Assembly (NCBI GenBank): GCA_020853395.1
Contig: JADYYY010000007.1
Location: 62,001-126,000, forward strand
Length of the DNA stretch: 64,000 bases
Direction of reading: 5' to 3'
Origin: Acidobacteriota bacterium
Lineage (GTDB): Bacteria; Acidobacteriota; Vicinamibacteria; Vicinamibacterales; SCN-69-37
Shown in pieces: positions 37,607-48,120 of the stretch (position 1 is its first letter; each line of letters opens with the position of its first letter). Made by a program: the position numbers and the translations under genes. The notes under the pieces were generated by a model. That model did no database searches, was not told the origin of the DNA, and worked only from the letters and a program-made list of their open reading frames with translations.

Positions 37607-38782
37607 TCAGACAAAAGTCACGAGGATCTCGTTGGCGACGAGCATGCCCCGGCGCGTCAGGCCGAATCGCCGTCCCTCCTGCCAGATCAGCCCGTCCTCG
37701 ACGTACGGCGCGAGCGATGCGCGATGGCGCATCCAGGGATCGACTCCGAAGCGCGCAGCGAACGACCCGACGTCGATGCCGGCCGACAGCCGCAAGCCCA
37801 TGAAGAGCGCTTCCTCGACGCGCCCCGGCTGATCGAGCGCCTGCACGTCCACGGCCGGCGACCGGCCTGCGTCGATCCGATCGACGTACTCGGCCGCGGC
37901 CGTCACGTTGCGCCAGCGCCGGCCGTCCATGGTCGAATGCGCGGCGCACCCGAACCCGCGCCAGGCGCCGCTCTGCCAGTACTTGAGGTTGTGCCGGCTC
38001 TCGCGTCCCGGCTTCGCGACGTTCGAGATCTCGTACTGTTCGTAGCCGGCGTCGTCGAGGCGCGCCAGCCCGTCGAGGTACATGTCGGCCGCCTCGTCGT
38101 CGGCGGCCTGCGCCCAAGCCGTTCGAGCCTCCGTGTTTGCGCCCGGCGCGTGGAGCGCCCGCGCCATCGCCTCTTTCAGCGGCGCGTTGGGGTACAGCTC
38201 CAGCAGGTACAGCGACACGTGATCGGGCGCGGCACCGATCGCCGCCTCGACGGTGCGCAGCCACGAGGCCCGCGACTGCCCGGGCAGCCAGAGCATCAGG
38301 TCGAGGCTGACGTTGTCGACGCCGCCGCGACGCGCGGTCTCCAGTGCCTCCGCCGCCCGCGCGGCCGAGTGCACGCGGCCGAGCCGCCGGAGCTCGTCGT
38401 CGTCGAACGACTGGACGCCGACGCTCAGGCGCGTGACGCCGGCGTCGAGCCAGCCGCTGACGCGTGCGGCGGTGACGCTCTCCGGGTTCGCCTCGAGCGT
38501 GACCTCGGCGCCCGGCGTGAGCTGGAAGCCGCGGCGACACGCGTCGACGAGCCGGCGCACCTCGGCGGGCTCGAGCAGCGACGGCGTACCGCCGCCGAAG
38601 AAGATCGTGTCGGCCGGCCGCCCATCGCCGGCGGCGGCGATCTCGCGCGCAAGCGCGGCGACGTACCGGCGCATCAGCGGCGCGTCCTGCAAGCCGCGGG
38701 CGAAGTTGCAGTAGCTGCAGATGGCCTGGCAGAACGGGATGTGGAGATAGAGACCCAGCAATGATCCGCTGACGAGCGGCAA
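37607..38782 (-). CDS. hemW: Heme chaperone HemW (radical SAM)
   Basis: 391 residues. The cluster motif CX3CX2C is Cys18, Cys22, Cys25 (HIPFCQAICSYCNF), GGGTPSLL follows, and HNLKYW matches the HNxxYW heme-binding motif of HemW. HemW delivers heme to membrane proteins and was long mis-annotated as coproporphyrinogen III oxidase (HemN), which has an extra N-terminal Cys pattern. It lies 4 bp after the DnaC-like gene. Confidence 0.9.
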   Translation of the reverse strand: MPLVSGSLLGLYLHIPFCQAICSYCNFARGLQDAPLMRRYVAALAREIAAAGDGRPADTIFFGGGTPSLLEPAEVRRLVDACRRGFQLTPGAEVTLEANPESVTAARVSGWLDAGVTRLSVGVQSFDDDELRRLGRVHSAARAAEALETARRGGVDNVSLDLMLWLPGQSRASWLRTVEAAIGAAPDHVSLYLLELYPNAPLKEAMARALHAPGANTEARTAWAQAADDEAADMYLDGLARLDDAGYEQYEISNVAKPGRESRHNLKYWQSGAWRGFGCAAHSTMDGRRWRNVTAAAEYVDRIDAGRSPAVDVQALDQPGRVEEALFMGLRLSAGIDVGSFAARFGVDPWMRHRASLAPYVEDGLIWQEGRRFGLTRRGMLVANEILVTFV

Positions 38783-38786
38783 CCCG

Positions 38787-39644
38787 TTATCGGGTGCCGG
38801 CCTTGCCGCCCGGCCAGCGCAGCTCGCGCGGATCGCGGCCGCGATCGTCGCGCAGCTCGGCGCGAGCGGGGCGATAGGTCCGCGCCGGCAGGCCGCGACG
38901 GCCGCGCTGCTGCTGCTTCCAGAGCGTCATCAGGTCGTCCGGGCCGCCATTCGAGGGCAGCATCCGGAAGTCGCCGCCGTCGTACTCCAGGAACTCGCAC
39001 ATCTCGTGCAGGCGCGAGTGCAGCCGGAAGCCGACGCGCGCCTTGAGCGAGTTGACGTCCGTCTCGTCGGGCACGTCCTCGTAGTTGGTCGTGAAGATCG
39101 TGGGCCGCCGCTCGTTGTAACGGGTGTTGACGATCAGGTTGACGGTCTCCTCGACCCACTCCGACGGTTTCTCGGCGCCGAGATCGTCCAGCACGAGCAG
39201 CTCCGCGTCCATCACGGGCCGCAGCACGTCCATCTCGGCCGTGCGGACGACGGGGTTGTACGTGGAGCGGATGACGCGCAGCAGATCGCGCACGTCGTAG
39301 AACAGGCCGCGGGCGCGGTGCTCGAGCACGACGCGGCGCAGCACGGCGACGGCGATGTGCGTCTTGCCGATGCCGGGCGGCCCGATGAGGCACAGCCCCT
39401 TGGCGACGGCCGGAAAGGCATCGGCGAACCGCTTCGCGCGGGCGACGGCGGAGACGAGCTGTTCGTTGGGATAGAGGATGAACCGATCGAGATCGCAGCG
39501 CGCGTAGCGCGGCGGAATGCGCGCGGCCTCGAGCTGGCGCGCGGCCTGCGCGTCGTGCCAGCAGGCGCAGCGCTCGACGCGGCGGCGACCGTCCGGCCGA
39601 TCGACCGGACGCCAGCCGGTGCCGTCACAGTGTGCGCACGCCAT
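38787..39644 (-). CDS. DnaC/DnaI-like AAA+ ATPase with zinc-binding N-terminus
   Basis: 285 residues. The N-terminus has Cys3/Cys6 and Cys26/Cys28, a likely zinc site. The ATPase core has Walker A GPPGIGKT (88-95) and Walker B LLVLDDLG, with an arginine-finger-like R in FRLHSRLHEMC. This is the layout of replicative helicase loaders (DnaC, DnaI) and of IstB-like proteins; no transposase is nearby, so a chromosomal loader is more likely. The last 35 residues are basic. TATCCT lies nine bases before the ATG. Confidence 0.8.
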   Translation of the reverse strand: MACAHCDGTGWRPVDRPDGRRRVERCACWHDAQAARQLEAARIPPRYARCDLDRFILYPNEQLVSAVARAKRFADAFPAVAKGLCLIGPPGIGKTHIAVAVLRRVVLEHRARGLFYDVRDLLRVIRSTYNPVVRTAEMDVLRPVMDAELLVLDDLGAEKPSEWVEETVNLIVNTRYNERRPTIFTTNYEDVPDETDVNSLKARVGFRLHSRLHEMCEFLEYDGGDFRMLPSNGGPDDLMTLWKQQQRGRRGLPARTYRPARAELRDDRGRDPRELRWPGGKAGTR

Positions 39645-39653
39645 CGCGCGATC

Positions 39654-39659
39654 AGGATA
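39654..39659 (-). promoter_or_regulatory. -10 hexamer nine bases before the DnaC-like gene
   Basis: TATCCT on the minus strand; the ATG at 39644 follows after nine bases and there is no ribosome site between them. It is one of a set of -10 hexamers placed 6-12 bases before start codons in this window. Confidence 0.4.
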
Positions 39660-39682
39660 GCACCGAGACGGCCGCCGCGCCG

Positions 39683-40105
39683 CTATCGCGTCGACGCGTT
39701 CGCGTCGGCCGGCGGCTCGACGGCCGCGCCGAGGTCCGACGCCGACGTCGGCACGAGCGCGGTGTTCAGCCGCTGCTCCCAGTCACCGAGGCCGCGCGCG
39801 AGCTCACCCTTCACGTACTGCATGAACTCGTTGACCTCGCGCTGCATCCGCTCCATCTTCCGCCGCATGTTCAGGATGATCTCGACGCCCGCCAGGTTCA
39901 CGCCCAGGTCGCGCGTCAGCGCGAGGATCGTCTCGAGCTCCTGCAGGTCCTCGTCCGAATAGAGCCGCGTGTTCCCCTCCGTGCGCGACGGCTTCAGAAG
40001 CCCCTCGCGCTCGTACAGCCGGAGCGTCTGCGGGTGGATGTTGTACTTGGCGGCCACGGCGCTGATCATGTAGTAGCCGCGACCCGTTCCGCGTTTGTTC
40101 GCCAT
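39683..40105 (-). CDS. hspR: MerR-family heat-shock repressor HspR
   Basis: 140 residues. A winged-helix MerR DNA-binding domain spans about residues 12-80 (YMISAVAAKYNIHPQTLRLYEREGL, then NTRLYSDEDL), followed by a coiled coil (about 82-115). HspR represses dnaK operons by binding HAIR sites and is fed back by DnaK. Last in a dnaK-dnaJ-hspR operon, it is in its classic place; a HAIR-like site lies at the dnaK promoter. Confidence 0.92.
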   Translation of the reverse strand: MANKRGTGRGYYMISAVAAKYNIHPQTLRLYEREGLLKPSRTEGNTRLYSDEDLQELETILALTRDLGVNLAGVEIILNMRRKMERMQREVNEFMQYVKGELARGLGDWEQRLNTALVPTSASDLGAAVEPPADANASTR

Positions 40106-40137
40106 GACGACTCGTTGAGGCCGGCCCGCCCCCAGCA

Positions 40138-41235
40138 TCACGGCCGGCTGAAGAGGTGACGTCTCACGTCCACGTCGTTGCGCCGCCCGAACTCCTCGAG
40201 CAGCGCCTTCGAGTCCTCGTCGAGATCCGGCGGCAACACGATCTGCACGTCGACCACGAGGTCTCCTCGATCGCCGTCCGCGGTGCCGATGCCCTGCCCA
40301 CGGAGGCGCAGGCGGCGTCCGCCGGGCGTCCCGGGCGGGATGTGCAGCCGCGCGACGCCGTCGAGCGTCGGCACCTCGACGCGCGCGCCGAGCGCCGCCT
40401 CGTGGACCGCGACCGGCACGGTGACGTGCAGGTCGCGTCCCGCGCGGCGAAAGACCGGATGGTCGGCGACGTCGACCGTGACGTAGAGGTCGCCAGTCGG
40501 CCCGCCGCGCGCGCCGGCGTGCCCGCGACCCGGCACCGCGATGCGCGCACCGCTCTCGAGGCCCGCCGGCACGGCGATGGTGACGACCTCGGTGCGCGGC
40601 ACCGTGCCGAGGCCGTGGCACGCCCGGCACTGATCCCACAGCATCCGTCCCTGGCCCGCGCAGCCGTCGCACGGCTTGGTGAACACGAGGTGTCCGCGCG
40701 CCCAGCGCCGCACGCCCGTGCCGCCGCACTCGCGGCACGGCGCCGGCGGCCGCCGCACCTGGCCGTGCCCGGCGCACGCGGCGCAGCGCTCCTGCCTCGT
40801 CACCGACAACGGCACGGCGCCGCCGCGCGCGGCCTCCTCGAACGACACGCGCAGCGGCAGCTCGAGGTCGGCGCCGCGCGAGGGCGCCACCGCCTCGCGC
40901 GCCGCGTCCTGGAAGACGTCGGCGAACAGCTCCGAGAACGTGGCCGCGCGCGACCCTTCGGCCACGGCGGTGAAGTCGAAGCCCTCGAGGCGGACGGTCG
41001 CGGCGGCGGGCGCCGGCTCCGGCGCCAGCCGGCCGCCGCCGTCGTACTCGCGGCGCCGGCCGGCGTCGCCGAGCACGTCGTACGCGTGCTGGATCTGCCG
41101 GTACATCTCCGCGGACACGCGATCACCCGGGTTCACGCCCGGGTGATAGCGCCTGGCGAGCCGTCGATAGGCCCGCTCGACTTCCGCGGCCGACGCCGTC
41201 CGCGCAACGCCGAGGACGCCGTAGAGATCCATCAA
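40138..41235 (-). CDS. dnaJ: DnaJ-family co-chaperone with an HPG motif
   Basis: 365 residues: J-domain (about 4-66), a short linker without a clear Gly/Phe-rich region, four zinc-binding repeats (CAACAGHG, CRECGGTG, CDGCAGQG, CRACHGLG), and the DnaJ C-terminal substrate domains. Thus it is a full type I DnaJ. The J-domain motif reads HPG (31-33, CAC CCG GGC) instead of HPD; the Asp normally triggers DnaK's ATPase. It lies 9 bp after dnaK. A second DnaJ elsewhere may do canonical work. Confidence 0.92.
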   Translation of the reverse strand: MMDLYGVLGVARTASAAEVERAYRRLARRYHPGVNPGDRVSAEMYRQIQHAYDVLGDAGRRREYDGGGRLAPEPAPAAATVRLEGFDFTAVAEGSRAATFSELFADVFQDAAREAVAPSRGADLELPLRVSFEEAARGGAVPLSVTRQERCAACAGHGQVRRPPAPCRECGGTGVRRWARGHLVFTKPCDGCAGQGRMLWDQCRACHGLGTVPRTEVVTIAVPAGLESGARIAVPGRGHAGARGGPTGDLYVTVDVADHPVFRRAGRDLHVTVPVAVHEAALGARVEVPTLDGVARLHIPPGTPGGRRLRLRGQGIGTADGDRGDLVVDVQIVLPPDLDEDSKALLEEFGRRNDVDVRRHLFSRP

Positions 41236-41244
41236 CGCACTCCG

Positions 41245-43155
<1,911 letters not shown>

Positions 43156-43199
43156 GACGTGACTCCCTTATCCGCGTGGGACGAACTTTAGCAAGTCAA

Positions 43200-43229
43200 A
43201 TGATAGATTCTTGAGTGCATTGATGTCAA
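43200..43229 (-). promoter_or_regulatory. Sigma70-type promoter of the dnaK operon
   Basis: Minus strand: -35 TTGACA (43224-43229), an 18-base spacer, then -10 TATCAT (43200-43205). The dnaK ATG is 44 bases downstream of the -10, giving a leader of about 37 bases. This is the best consensus promoter in the window. Confidence 0.75.
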
Positions 43230-43230
43230 T
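43210..43230. promoter_or_regulatory. HAIR-like HspR operator at the dnaK promoter
   Basis: CTTGAGT (43210-43216), seven bases, then TGTCAAT (43224-43230). The HAIR consensus is CTTGAGT-N7-ACTCAAG; the left half is perfect and the right half keeps the TCAA core at the exact spacing. It overlaps the -35 hexamer and most of the spacer, where a repressor would block RNA polymerase. The hspR gene in the same operon supports the call. Confidence 0.7.
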
Positions 43231-43364
43231 AGAGTCATGAGCCGAGAGGCGACCACGCGCTCAGACTGCGCCGTAACGCTCCGCGGCGTGAAATCACGGT
43301 GACGGACCTGAGCGTTTTGTTATCATCCGTCTAGCCATTGCCTGTCTGACTTGGAGGCCCTGCC

Positions 43365-45197
43365 ATGCCTCGTTCGTACCGAGTCAGGCCCGTCGCTCGC
43401 CGCTTCCGCGCCGCCCCCCTTTTCTTCGGGGTTCTGCTGGCATTGCTCGCCCTGCCTCGTCTGGCGGCGGCGCAGATGGACGCTGTCGTGGAGTCGGACA
43501 CCGACTGGACCGACGCCATTCCAGCGCACCTGTCGGTCGTCGAGGGCGACGCCTCGCTCGAGCGGGACGGCCAGCTCGAGCGCGCGATCGAGAACATGCC
43601 GCTGCTCGCGGGCGATCGGCTCGTCACCAAACGCGGCCGGGTCGAGGTGCTGTTCGCCGACGGCAGCGTCCTCGACGTCGACGAGAGCTCCGCCATCGAG
43701 TTCTTGTCCGACGAGCTGCTGCGGCTGACGGCCGGACGCGTCCGCCTCACGATCGCGCGCGGCGCCTCGCCGGTGGATTACCGCGTCGACGCCGCCGGTA
43801 CCTCGGCGCTCATCGGCTCGCCGGGCGAGTACCGCCTCGATCTCTACGATGCCAGCGCGTACGCGCCGGAGGTCCGGCTCACCGTGATGCGAGGGAGCGC
43901 CGAGCTGTCGACCGCCGCAGGGCGCACGCTCGTTCGCGCCGGCTACGAGGCGCGCGCGACCGCGCAGAGCGAGCCGTCGCTGCCGTCGTACGCGAACGCG
44001 TCGGCATGGGACGACTTCGAGCGCTGGGCGCTCAACCAGCGCGACGGCCGGCTCGGCGTGTCGGCGCAGTATCTGCCGGCCGAGCTGCGCTACTACAGCG
44101 GCGCCTTCGACCGCGATGGCTGGTGGCGGTATCAGCAGGATGTCGGGTACGTCTGGTATCCGCGCGTGGCGGCCGACTGGCGGCCGTACTACGACGGCGG
44201 CTGGTCGTATGTCGGCGTGTTCGGCTGGACCTGGGTCGGCGGCGGCCGATGGGGCTGGCCGACGCACCACTACGGCCGCTGGGGCTTCTCGGCAGGCGCC
44301 TGGTACTGGATTCCCGGACGACGATGGGCGCCGGCGTGGGTGTCATGGGCGTCGGCGCCGGGCTACGTCGGCTGGTGTCCGCTCGGCTGGGACAACCGGC
44401 CGGTCGTCTCCATCATGCAGGTGAACATCTACAACAACCGCACGCGCGGCTGGACGGTGCTGCCCGATCGCTCGTTCGGCACCCGCTACGCGACGCCCCG
44501 AAGCTTCGCCAACTCCCGCGCGATCGTCGTCGACAACCACCGCTTCGCGCCGAGTCCCGTCGCCCCAGTGCGCCCGGCGTCGGTGCGCGACGATCTGCGA
44601 CCGCTGCGGGCGCCGACGCCGCGCGCCGCGCGCGCCGCCACGGCTCGTGAGCGCGGCGGCGACCTCATCGTGCGTGGCGACGCGCGGAGCCAGACGGCGA
44701 TGCCGCGGGCACGATCGGCGAGCGCCGCGCCGCCGACCGCTGAGGTGATGCCACCGCGCGGCGGCGACGACACGAGCTCCGCGCGGCCGCGCGCACGTGC
44801 GCTCCCATCGTCTGGCGCCTACGGAGGCAGCCGAACACCGGCGGCGCGGCCCGGCGCGGCGGCAGGCGACGATCGATCCGACGCGCCGAACGCACCGACA
44901 GTGCCGCGCATGGGTCGCTCGCGCGGCACCGACCGGAGCGCACCGCCTTCGGCACCGCCGCCGTCGACGGATCGGCCGCAGTACGGCCGCCGCGCGCCGT
45001 CCAGCCTGCCGTCGCGACCAGCGGCAGAACCCCCGAGCCGCCCGACGTCGACGCCCTCACGCCCATCGGCGGAATCCTCGCGGCCATCCGGCGGCTCCAC
45101 CGCGCGCGCTCGCAGCGCTCCAGCAGGCCCGCCTCCGTCTTCGCCAGCCCAGGGGTCGCGTTCCGAAAGCGCGAGCGGCAGGGCGAGGACGCGTTGA
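43365..45197 (+). CDS. Exported FecR-domain / DUF6600 protein
   Basis: 610 residues with a signal peptide (cut near AAAQM, residue about 37). Residues about 55-200 are FecR-like (LSVVEGDASLERDGQ, GDRLVTKRGRVEVLFADGS). Residues about 240-345 are Trp/Tyr-rich in DUF6600 style (DWRPYYDGGWSYV, WVGGGRWGWPTHHYGRWGF). The last 200 residues are low-complexity Pro/Ser/Arg/Ala, probably disordered. FecR domains elsewhere sense or bind at the envelope; here no sigma factor is adjacent. A -10-like TATCAT lies 38 bases upstream. The gene is transcribed away from dnaK. Function unknown. Confidence 0.75.
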   Translation: MPRSYRVRPVARRFRAAPLFFGVLLALLALPRLAAAQMDAVVESDTDWTDAIPAHLSVVEGDASLERDGQLERAIENMPLLAGDRLVTKRGRVEVLFADGSVLDVDESSAIEFLSDELLRLTAGRVRLTIARGASPVDYRVDAAGTSALIGSPGEYRLDLYDASAYAPEVRLTVMRGSAELSTAAGRTLVRAGYEARATAQSEPSLPSYANASAWDDFERWALNQRDGRLGVSAQYLPAELRYYSGAFDRDGWWRYQQDVGYVWYPRVAADWRPYYDGGWSYVGVFGWTWVGGGRWGWPTHHYGRWGFSAGAWYWIPGRRWAPAWVSWASAPGYVGWCPLGWDNRPVVSIMQVNIYNNRTRGWTVLPDRSFGTRYATPRSFANSRAIVVDNHRFAPSPVAPVRPASVRDDLRPLRAPTPRAARAATARERGGDLIVRGDARSQTAMPRARSASAAPPTAEVMPPRGGDDTSSARPRARALPSSGAYGGSRTPAARPGAAAGDDRSDAPNAPTVPRMGRSRGTDRSAPPSAPPPSTDRPQYGRRAPSSLPSRPAAEPPSRPTSTPSRPSAESSRPSGGSTARARSAPAGPPPSSPAQGSRSESASGRARTR

Positions 45198-45203
45198 CCA
45201 GAA

Positions 45204-45287
45204 CAAAGGGCAAAGGGCAGAGGGCAAAGGGCAAAGGTAAAGGGACGAAGGGAAAAGGAAGGGACGAAGGGGAAAAGGGAGAAGGGC
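45204..45287. repeat. Heptamer array, arm A (CAAAGGG units)
   Basis: Starting 7 bases after the stop of the FecR gene, CAAAGGG repeats every 7 bases (exact or one change) for five units, then degenerates to AAGGG-rich purine sequence. The reverse complement of this arm closely matches 45800-45878. The purine strand has many GGG runs that could form a quadruplex. Confidence 0.85.
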
Positions 45288-45329
45288 TCTGATATCGCAC
45301 GCGGTCGTCGGGCCGGCGGGCTCGACAGG

Positions 45330-45383
45330 TCGTTGCCGGTCGGCTCGCTCGGGACGTCGTTGCCGGTCAGCTCGCTGGGGACG
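45330..45383. repeat. Two 27-bp direct repeats
   Basis: Units 45330-45356 and 45357-45383 both read TCGTTGCCGGTC-GCTCGCT-GGGACG with two or three differences. They lie just inside arm A of the heptamer arrays in a 695-bp non-coding stretch. The rest of that stretch (45384-45692) shows no gene, RNA or promoter that I can support. Confidence 0.7.
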
Positions 45384-45692
45384 AACGGTGGGCGTTCGTC
45401 TCGGATTCGCGCGCACTGCGCCATCACGATGACGACGTGGCGGTAACGGTCACGTCGTCGTTCGCACGGCGACGATGGCTCGTGTCGTTGGGGTGGAGGG
45501 CGCTCGCCGGGTCCGAGCCTCCTTGAACCGTCGCGTCGCCGACGTCACCGCCGCGACACCCTCCATGCCCTCACGAACAACCCGTCTCAGCCCGTCCTCG
45601 GGACCGGACGCGCAACCCTAGGCCCGCCTGCTTGCCGGCCCCACTTCACGCGGCACAAGATCTCCTCTGGCCTGTCCCGGGAACGCTGCGGG

Positions 45693-45879
45693 TCCCTTCG
45701 CCCTTCGCCCTTCGCCCTTCGCCCTTCGCCCTTCGTCCTTCGTCCTTCACCCTTGACCCTTCACCCCTTGCCCCTTCACCCTTCGTCCTTCACCCTTCCC
45801 TTTCCCCTTCTCCCCTTCGTCCCTTCCTTTCCCCTTCGCCCCTTTACCTTTGCCCTCTGCCCTTTGCCCTTTGCCCTTG
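45693..45879. repeat. Heptamer array, arm B (CGCCCTT / TTTGCCC units)
   Basis: At 45693-45760 CGCCCTT repeats every 7 bases, drifting to CGTCCTT and CACCCTT. From about 45800 it becomes the inverse of arm A, ending in TTTGCCC units. The array stops one base before the TAGACT that precedes the PBP gene. It stays open as a reading frame but codes only Pro/Ser/Leu/Phe repeats, so I treat it as non-coding. Confidence 0.85.
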
Positions 45880-45892
45880 TAGACTGGCAGTC

Positions 45893-48112
45893 ATGCGTCT
45901 CGCGGCAAGCTTGGCTCGTGGCGTCGGTATCGCCGCGTTGTTCCTCGCGGCCGCGCTGTTCGGGACCGCTGGCGGCGTGCTGTTCGCGTTCGTCGGCGAC
46001 CTGCCGCAGATTTCGGCGCTCGACGACTACACGCCCGGCACCATCACGCGCGTGCTCGGCCGCGACGGTGCCATCGTCGGCGAGTTCGCCACCGAGCGCC
46101 GCGTGGTCGTCACCTACGACCAGATCCCGGTCGTGCTCCGCAATGCGCTCGTGGCGGCCGAAGACGGCGATTTCTTCCATCACCCGGGCGTGGACGTGCG
46201 GCGCATCGCCGCGACGGCGTTTCGGCGCGCGGTCGGGCTCCAGCGACGCGGCGGCGCCAGCACGATCACGCAACAGCTCGCGCGCAAGCTGTTCCTGACC
46301 GACGAGGTCACGCCGGAGCGCAAGATCAAGGAAGCGCTGCTCGCCATCCAGATCGAGAAGCGGTACACGAAGGAGGAAATCCTCACGATGTACTGCAACA
46401 AGATGTACTGGGGGCACGGCATCTACGGGGTCGAGGCCGCCTCGCAGCTCTACTTCGGCAAGTCGGTGAAGGACCTGACGCTCGACGAGGCCGCGATGAT
46501 CGCCGGCATTCATCAGAGCAACGTCCGCCAGAGCCCGTACACCAACATGGCGGCGGCTGTCGCGCGGCGCAACTACACGCTCGATCGGATGGCCGACGAG
46601 GGGTTCGTCCGCGCCGAAGAGGCCGCCGCGGCCAAGAAGCGGCCGATCGTCACCCGCGGGCGCCCCACGCCGCCGCCGTCGATCGCGCCGTACTTCCTCG
46701 AGACCATCCGCACGCAGCTCGAAGAGCGCTACGGATCGAAGGCGATCTACGAGGGCGGGCTCGTCGTGCACACCGGGATCGATGCCGAACTGCAGCGCGC
46801 CGCCAACCTCGCGCTCGACAACGGCATCCGCCGGCTCGACAAGCTTCGCGGCTATCGCAAGCCGTCGCGCAACGTCCTGCAGGATGGGCGGTCGATCGAC
46901 ACGTTCCGCCACCCGCGCTGGACGCACGATCCGATGCCGGCCGAGGTGATGCCGGCCGTCGTGACGGAGGTGACGCCGGCGGAGCTCCGCGTCAGGGTCG
47001 GCCGGTTCGCCGGGACGATCGCCAAGGCCGGCTACCAGTGGACGAACCGGCCGCCCTCGCAGCTCGCCCGGCGCGGCGATCTGATCGAAGTGCGGATCGG
47101 CAAAGTCGACGACAAGACGGCCTCGTTCGCCGGCGCGCTCGAGCAGACGCCAGTGCTCGAGGGCGCGGTCGTCGCGATCGAGAATCGCACCGGCCAGCTC
47201 CTCGCGCTCGTAGGCGGCACGGACTTCGAGCGGACCCAGTTCAACCGGGCCACGCAGGCGCTGCGCCAGGTCGGTTCGCTCTTCAAACCGTTCGTCTACG
47301 CGACGGCCATCGACCGCGGCTACACGCCGATCTCGCTGATCGACGACTCGCCGGCGAGCTTCGACGCCGGTCCAGGCCAGCCGCCGTACCAGCCGCAGAA
47401 CTACGACCACGAGTACCACGGCATGGTCACGCTGCGCGCGGCGCTCGAGGAATCGCGGAACATCCCGACGATCCGCCTGATGGCCGCGCTCGGCCCGCGC
47501 GAAGTCGTGCGCGTCGCGCGGCAGATGGGCATCACGTCGCCGCTGCCCGAGTACCTGTCGGTGGCGATCGGCTCGGCCGAAGCGACGCTGCTGGAGATCG
47601 CCTCCGCCTACACGGCGTTCCCCAACCAGGGCGTCCGCATGGCGCCGACCGCGCTCCTCGACGTCGTCGATCGCGACGGCAACACGCTCGAGCAGCATCG
47701 CGTCGAGCCCCACGAGGCCCTGCGCGCCGACACGGCGTACGTGATGACGAGCCTGCTGCAGGGCGTCGTGGAACACGGCACCGCGCAGGCCGCGCGCGCG
47801 CTCAACTGGCCGCTCGGCGGCAAGACCGGCACGACCGACGACTACTCCGACGCGTGGTTCATGGGCTTCGATCCGGACATCACGCTGGGCGTGTGGATCG
47901 GCTACGACCAGAAGCGGCCCATCGGACACAACCAGACGGGCGCCGTCGCCGCGCTGCCGATCTGGCAGGAGATCATGAAGTCCTGGGTCGAGCGGCAACG
48001 CGCCGCGCGCCCGGAGCCGCCCACCTTCCCGCGCCCGGAGAACATCGTGACCGTGAACGTGGCCGGCGGCCCCGAAGTGTTCATCGCCGGCACCGAGCCC
48101 GGCGCGCGCTGA
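45893..48112 (+). CDS. Class A penicillin-binding protein (PBP1A type)
   Basis: 739 residues from ATG 45893; one membrane helix at about 12-34. The glycosyltransferase (GT51) domain has Glu90 in AAEDGDFFHHPGVD and GGASTITQQLARKLFL (120-135). The transpeptidase has SLFK (Ser462-Lys465), SRN (521-523) and KTG (644-646). It polymerises and crosslinks peptidoglycan. The frame is open upstream through the heptamer array, but the helix and homology begin here. TAGACT lies seven bases before the ATG, so expression may depend on a promoter whose -35 side lies in the array. Confidence 0.92.
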   Translation: MRLAASLARGVGIAALFLAAALFGTAGGVLFAFVGDLPQISALDDYTPGTITRVLGRDGAIVGEFATERRVVVTYDQIPVVLRNALVAAEDGDFFHHPGVDVRRIAATAFRRAVGLQRRGGASTITQQLARKLFLTDEVTPERKIKEALLAIQIEKRYTKEEILTMYCNKMYWGHGIYGVEAASQLYFGKSVKDLTLDEAAMIAGIHQSNVRQSPYTNMAAAVARRNYTLDRMADEGFVRAEEAAAAKKRPIVTRGRPTPPPSIAPYFLETIRTQLEERYGSKAIYEGGLVVHTGIDAELQRAANLALDNGIRRLDKLRGYRKPSRNVLQDGRSIDTFRHPRWTHDPMPAEVMPAVVTEVTPAELRVRVGRFAGTIAKAGYQWTNRPPSQLARRGDLIEVRIGKVDDKTASFAGALEQTPVLEGAVVAIENRTGQLLALVGGTDFERTQFNRATQALRQVGSLFKPFVYATAIDRGYTPISLIDDSPASFDAGPGQPPYQPQNYDHEYHGMVTLRAALEESRNIPTIRLMAALGPREVVRVARQMGITSPLPEYLSVAIGSAEATLLEIASAYTAFPNQGVRMAPTALLDVVDRDGNTLEQHRVEPHEALRADTAYVMTSLLQGVVEHGTAQAARALNWPLGGKTGTTDDYSDAWFMGFDPDITLGVWIGYDQKRPIGHNQTGAVAALPIWQEIMKSWVERQRAARPEPPTFPRPENIVTVNVAGGPEVFIAGTEPGAR

Positions 48113-48120
48113 GCCCGCGC

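Noticed and set aside
38787-39644. DnaC-like ATPase as an IstB transposition helper.
   Set aside because: There is no istA or inverted repeats nearby; the zinc-binding N-terminus and neighbours fit a chromosomal helicase loader.
45632-45892. In-frame N-terminal extension of the PBP protein through the heptamer array (Pro/Leu/Phe/Ser repeats).
   Set aside because: The membrane helix and family homology begin at ATG 45893; the upstream frame is just a reading of a 7-bp repeat and has no signal or domain.
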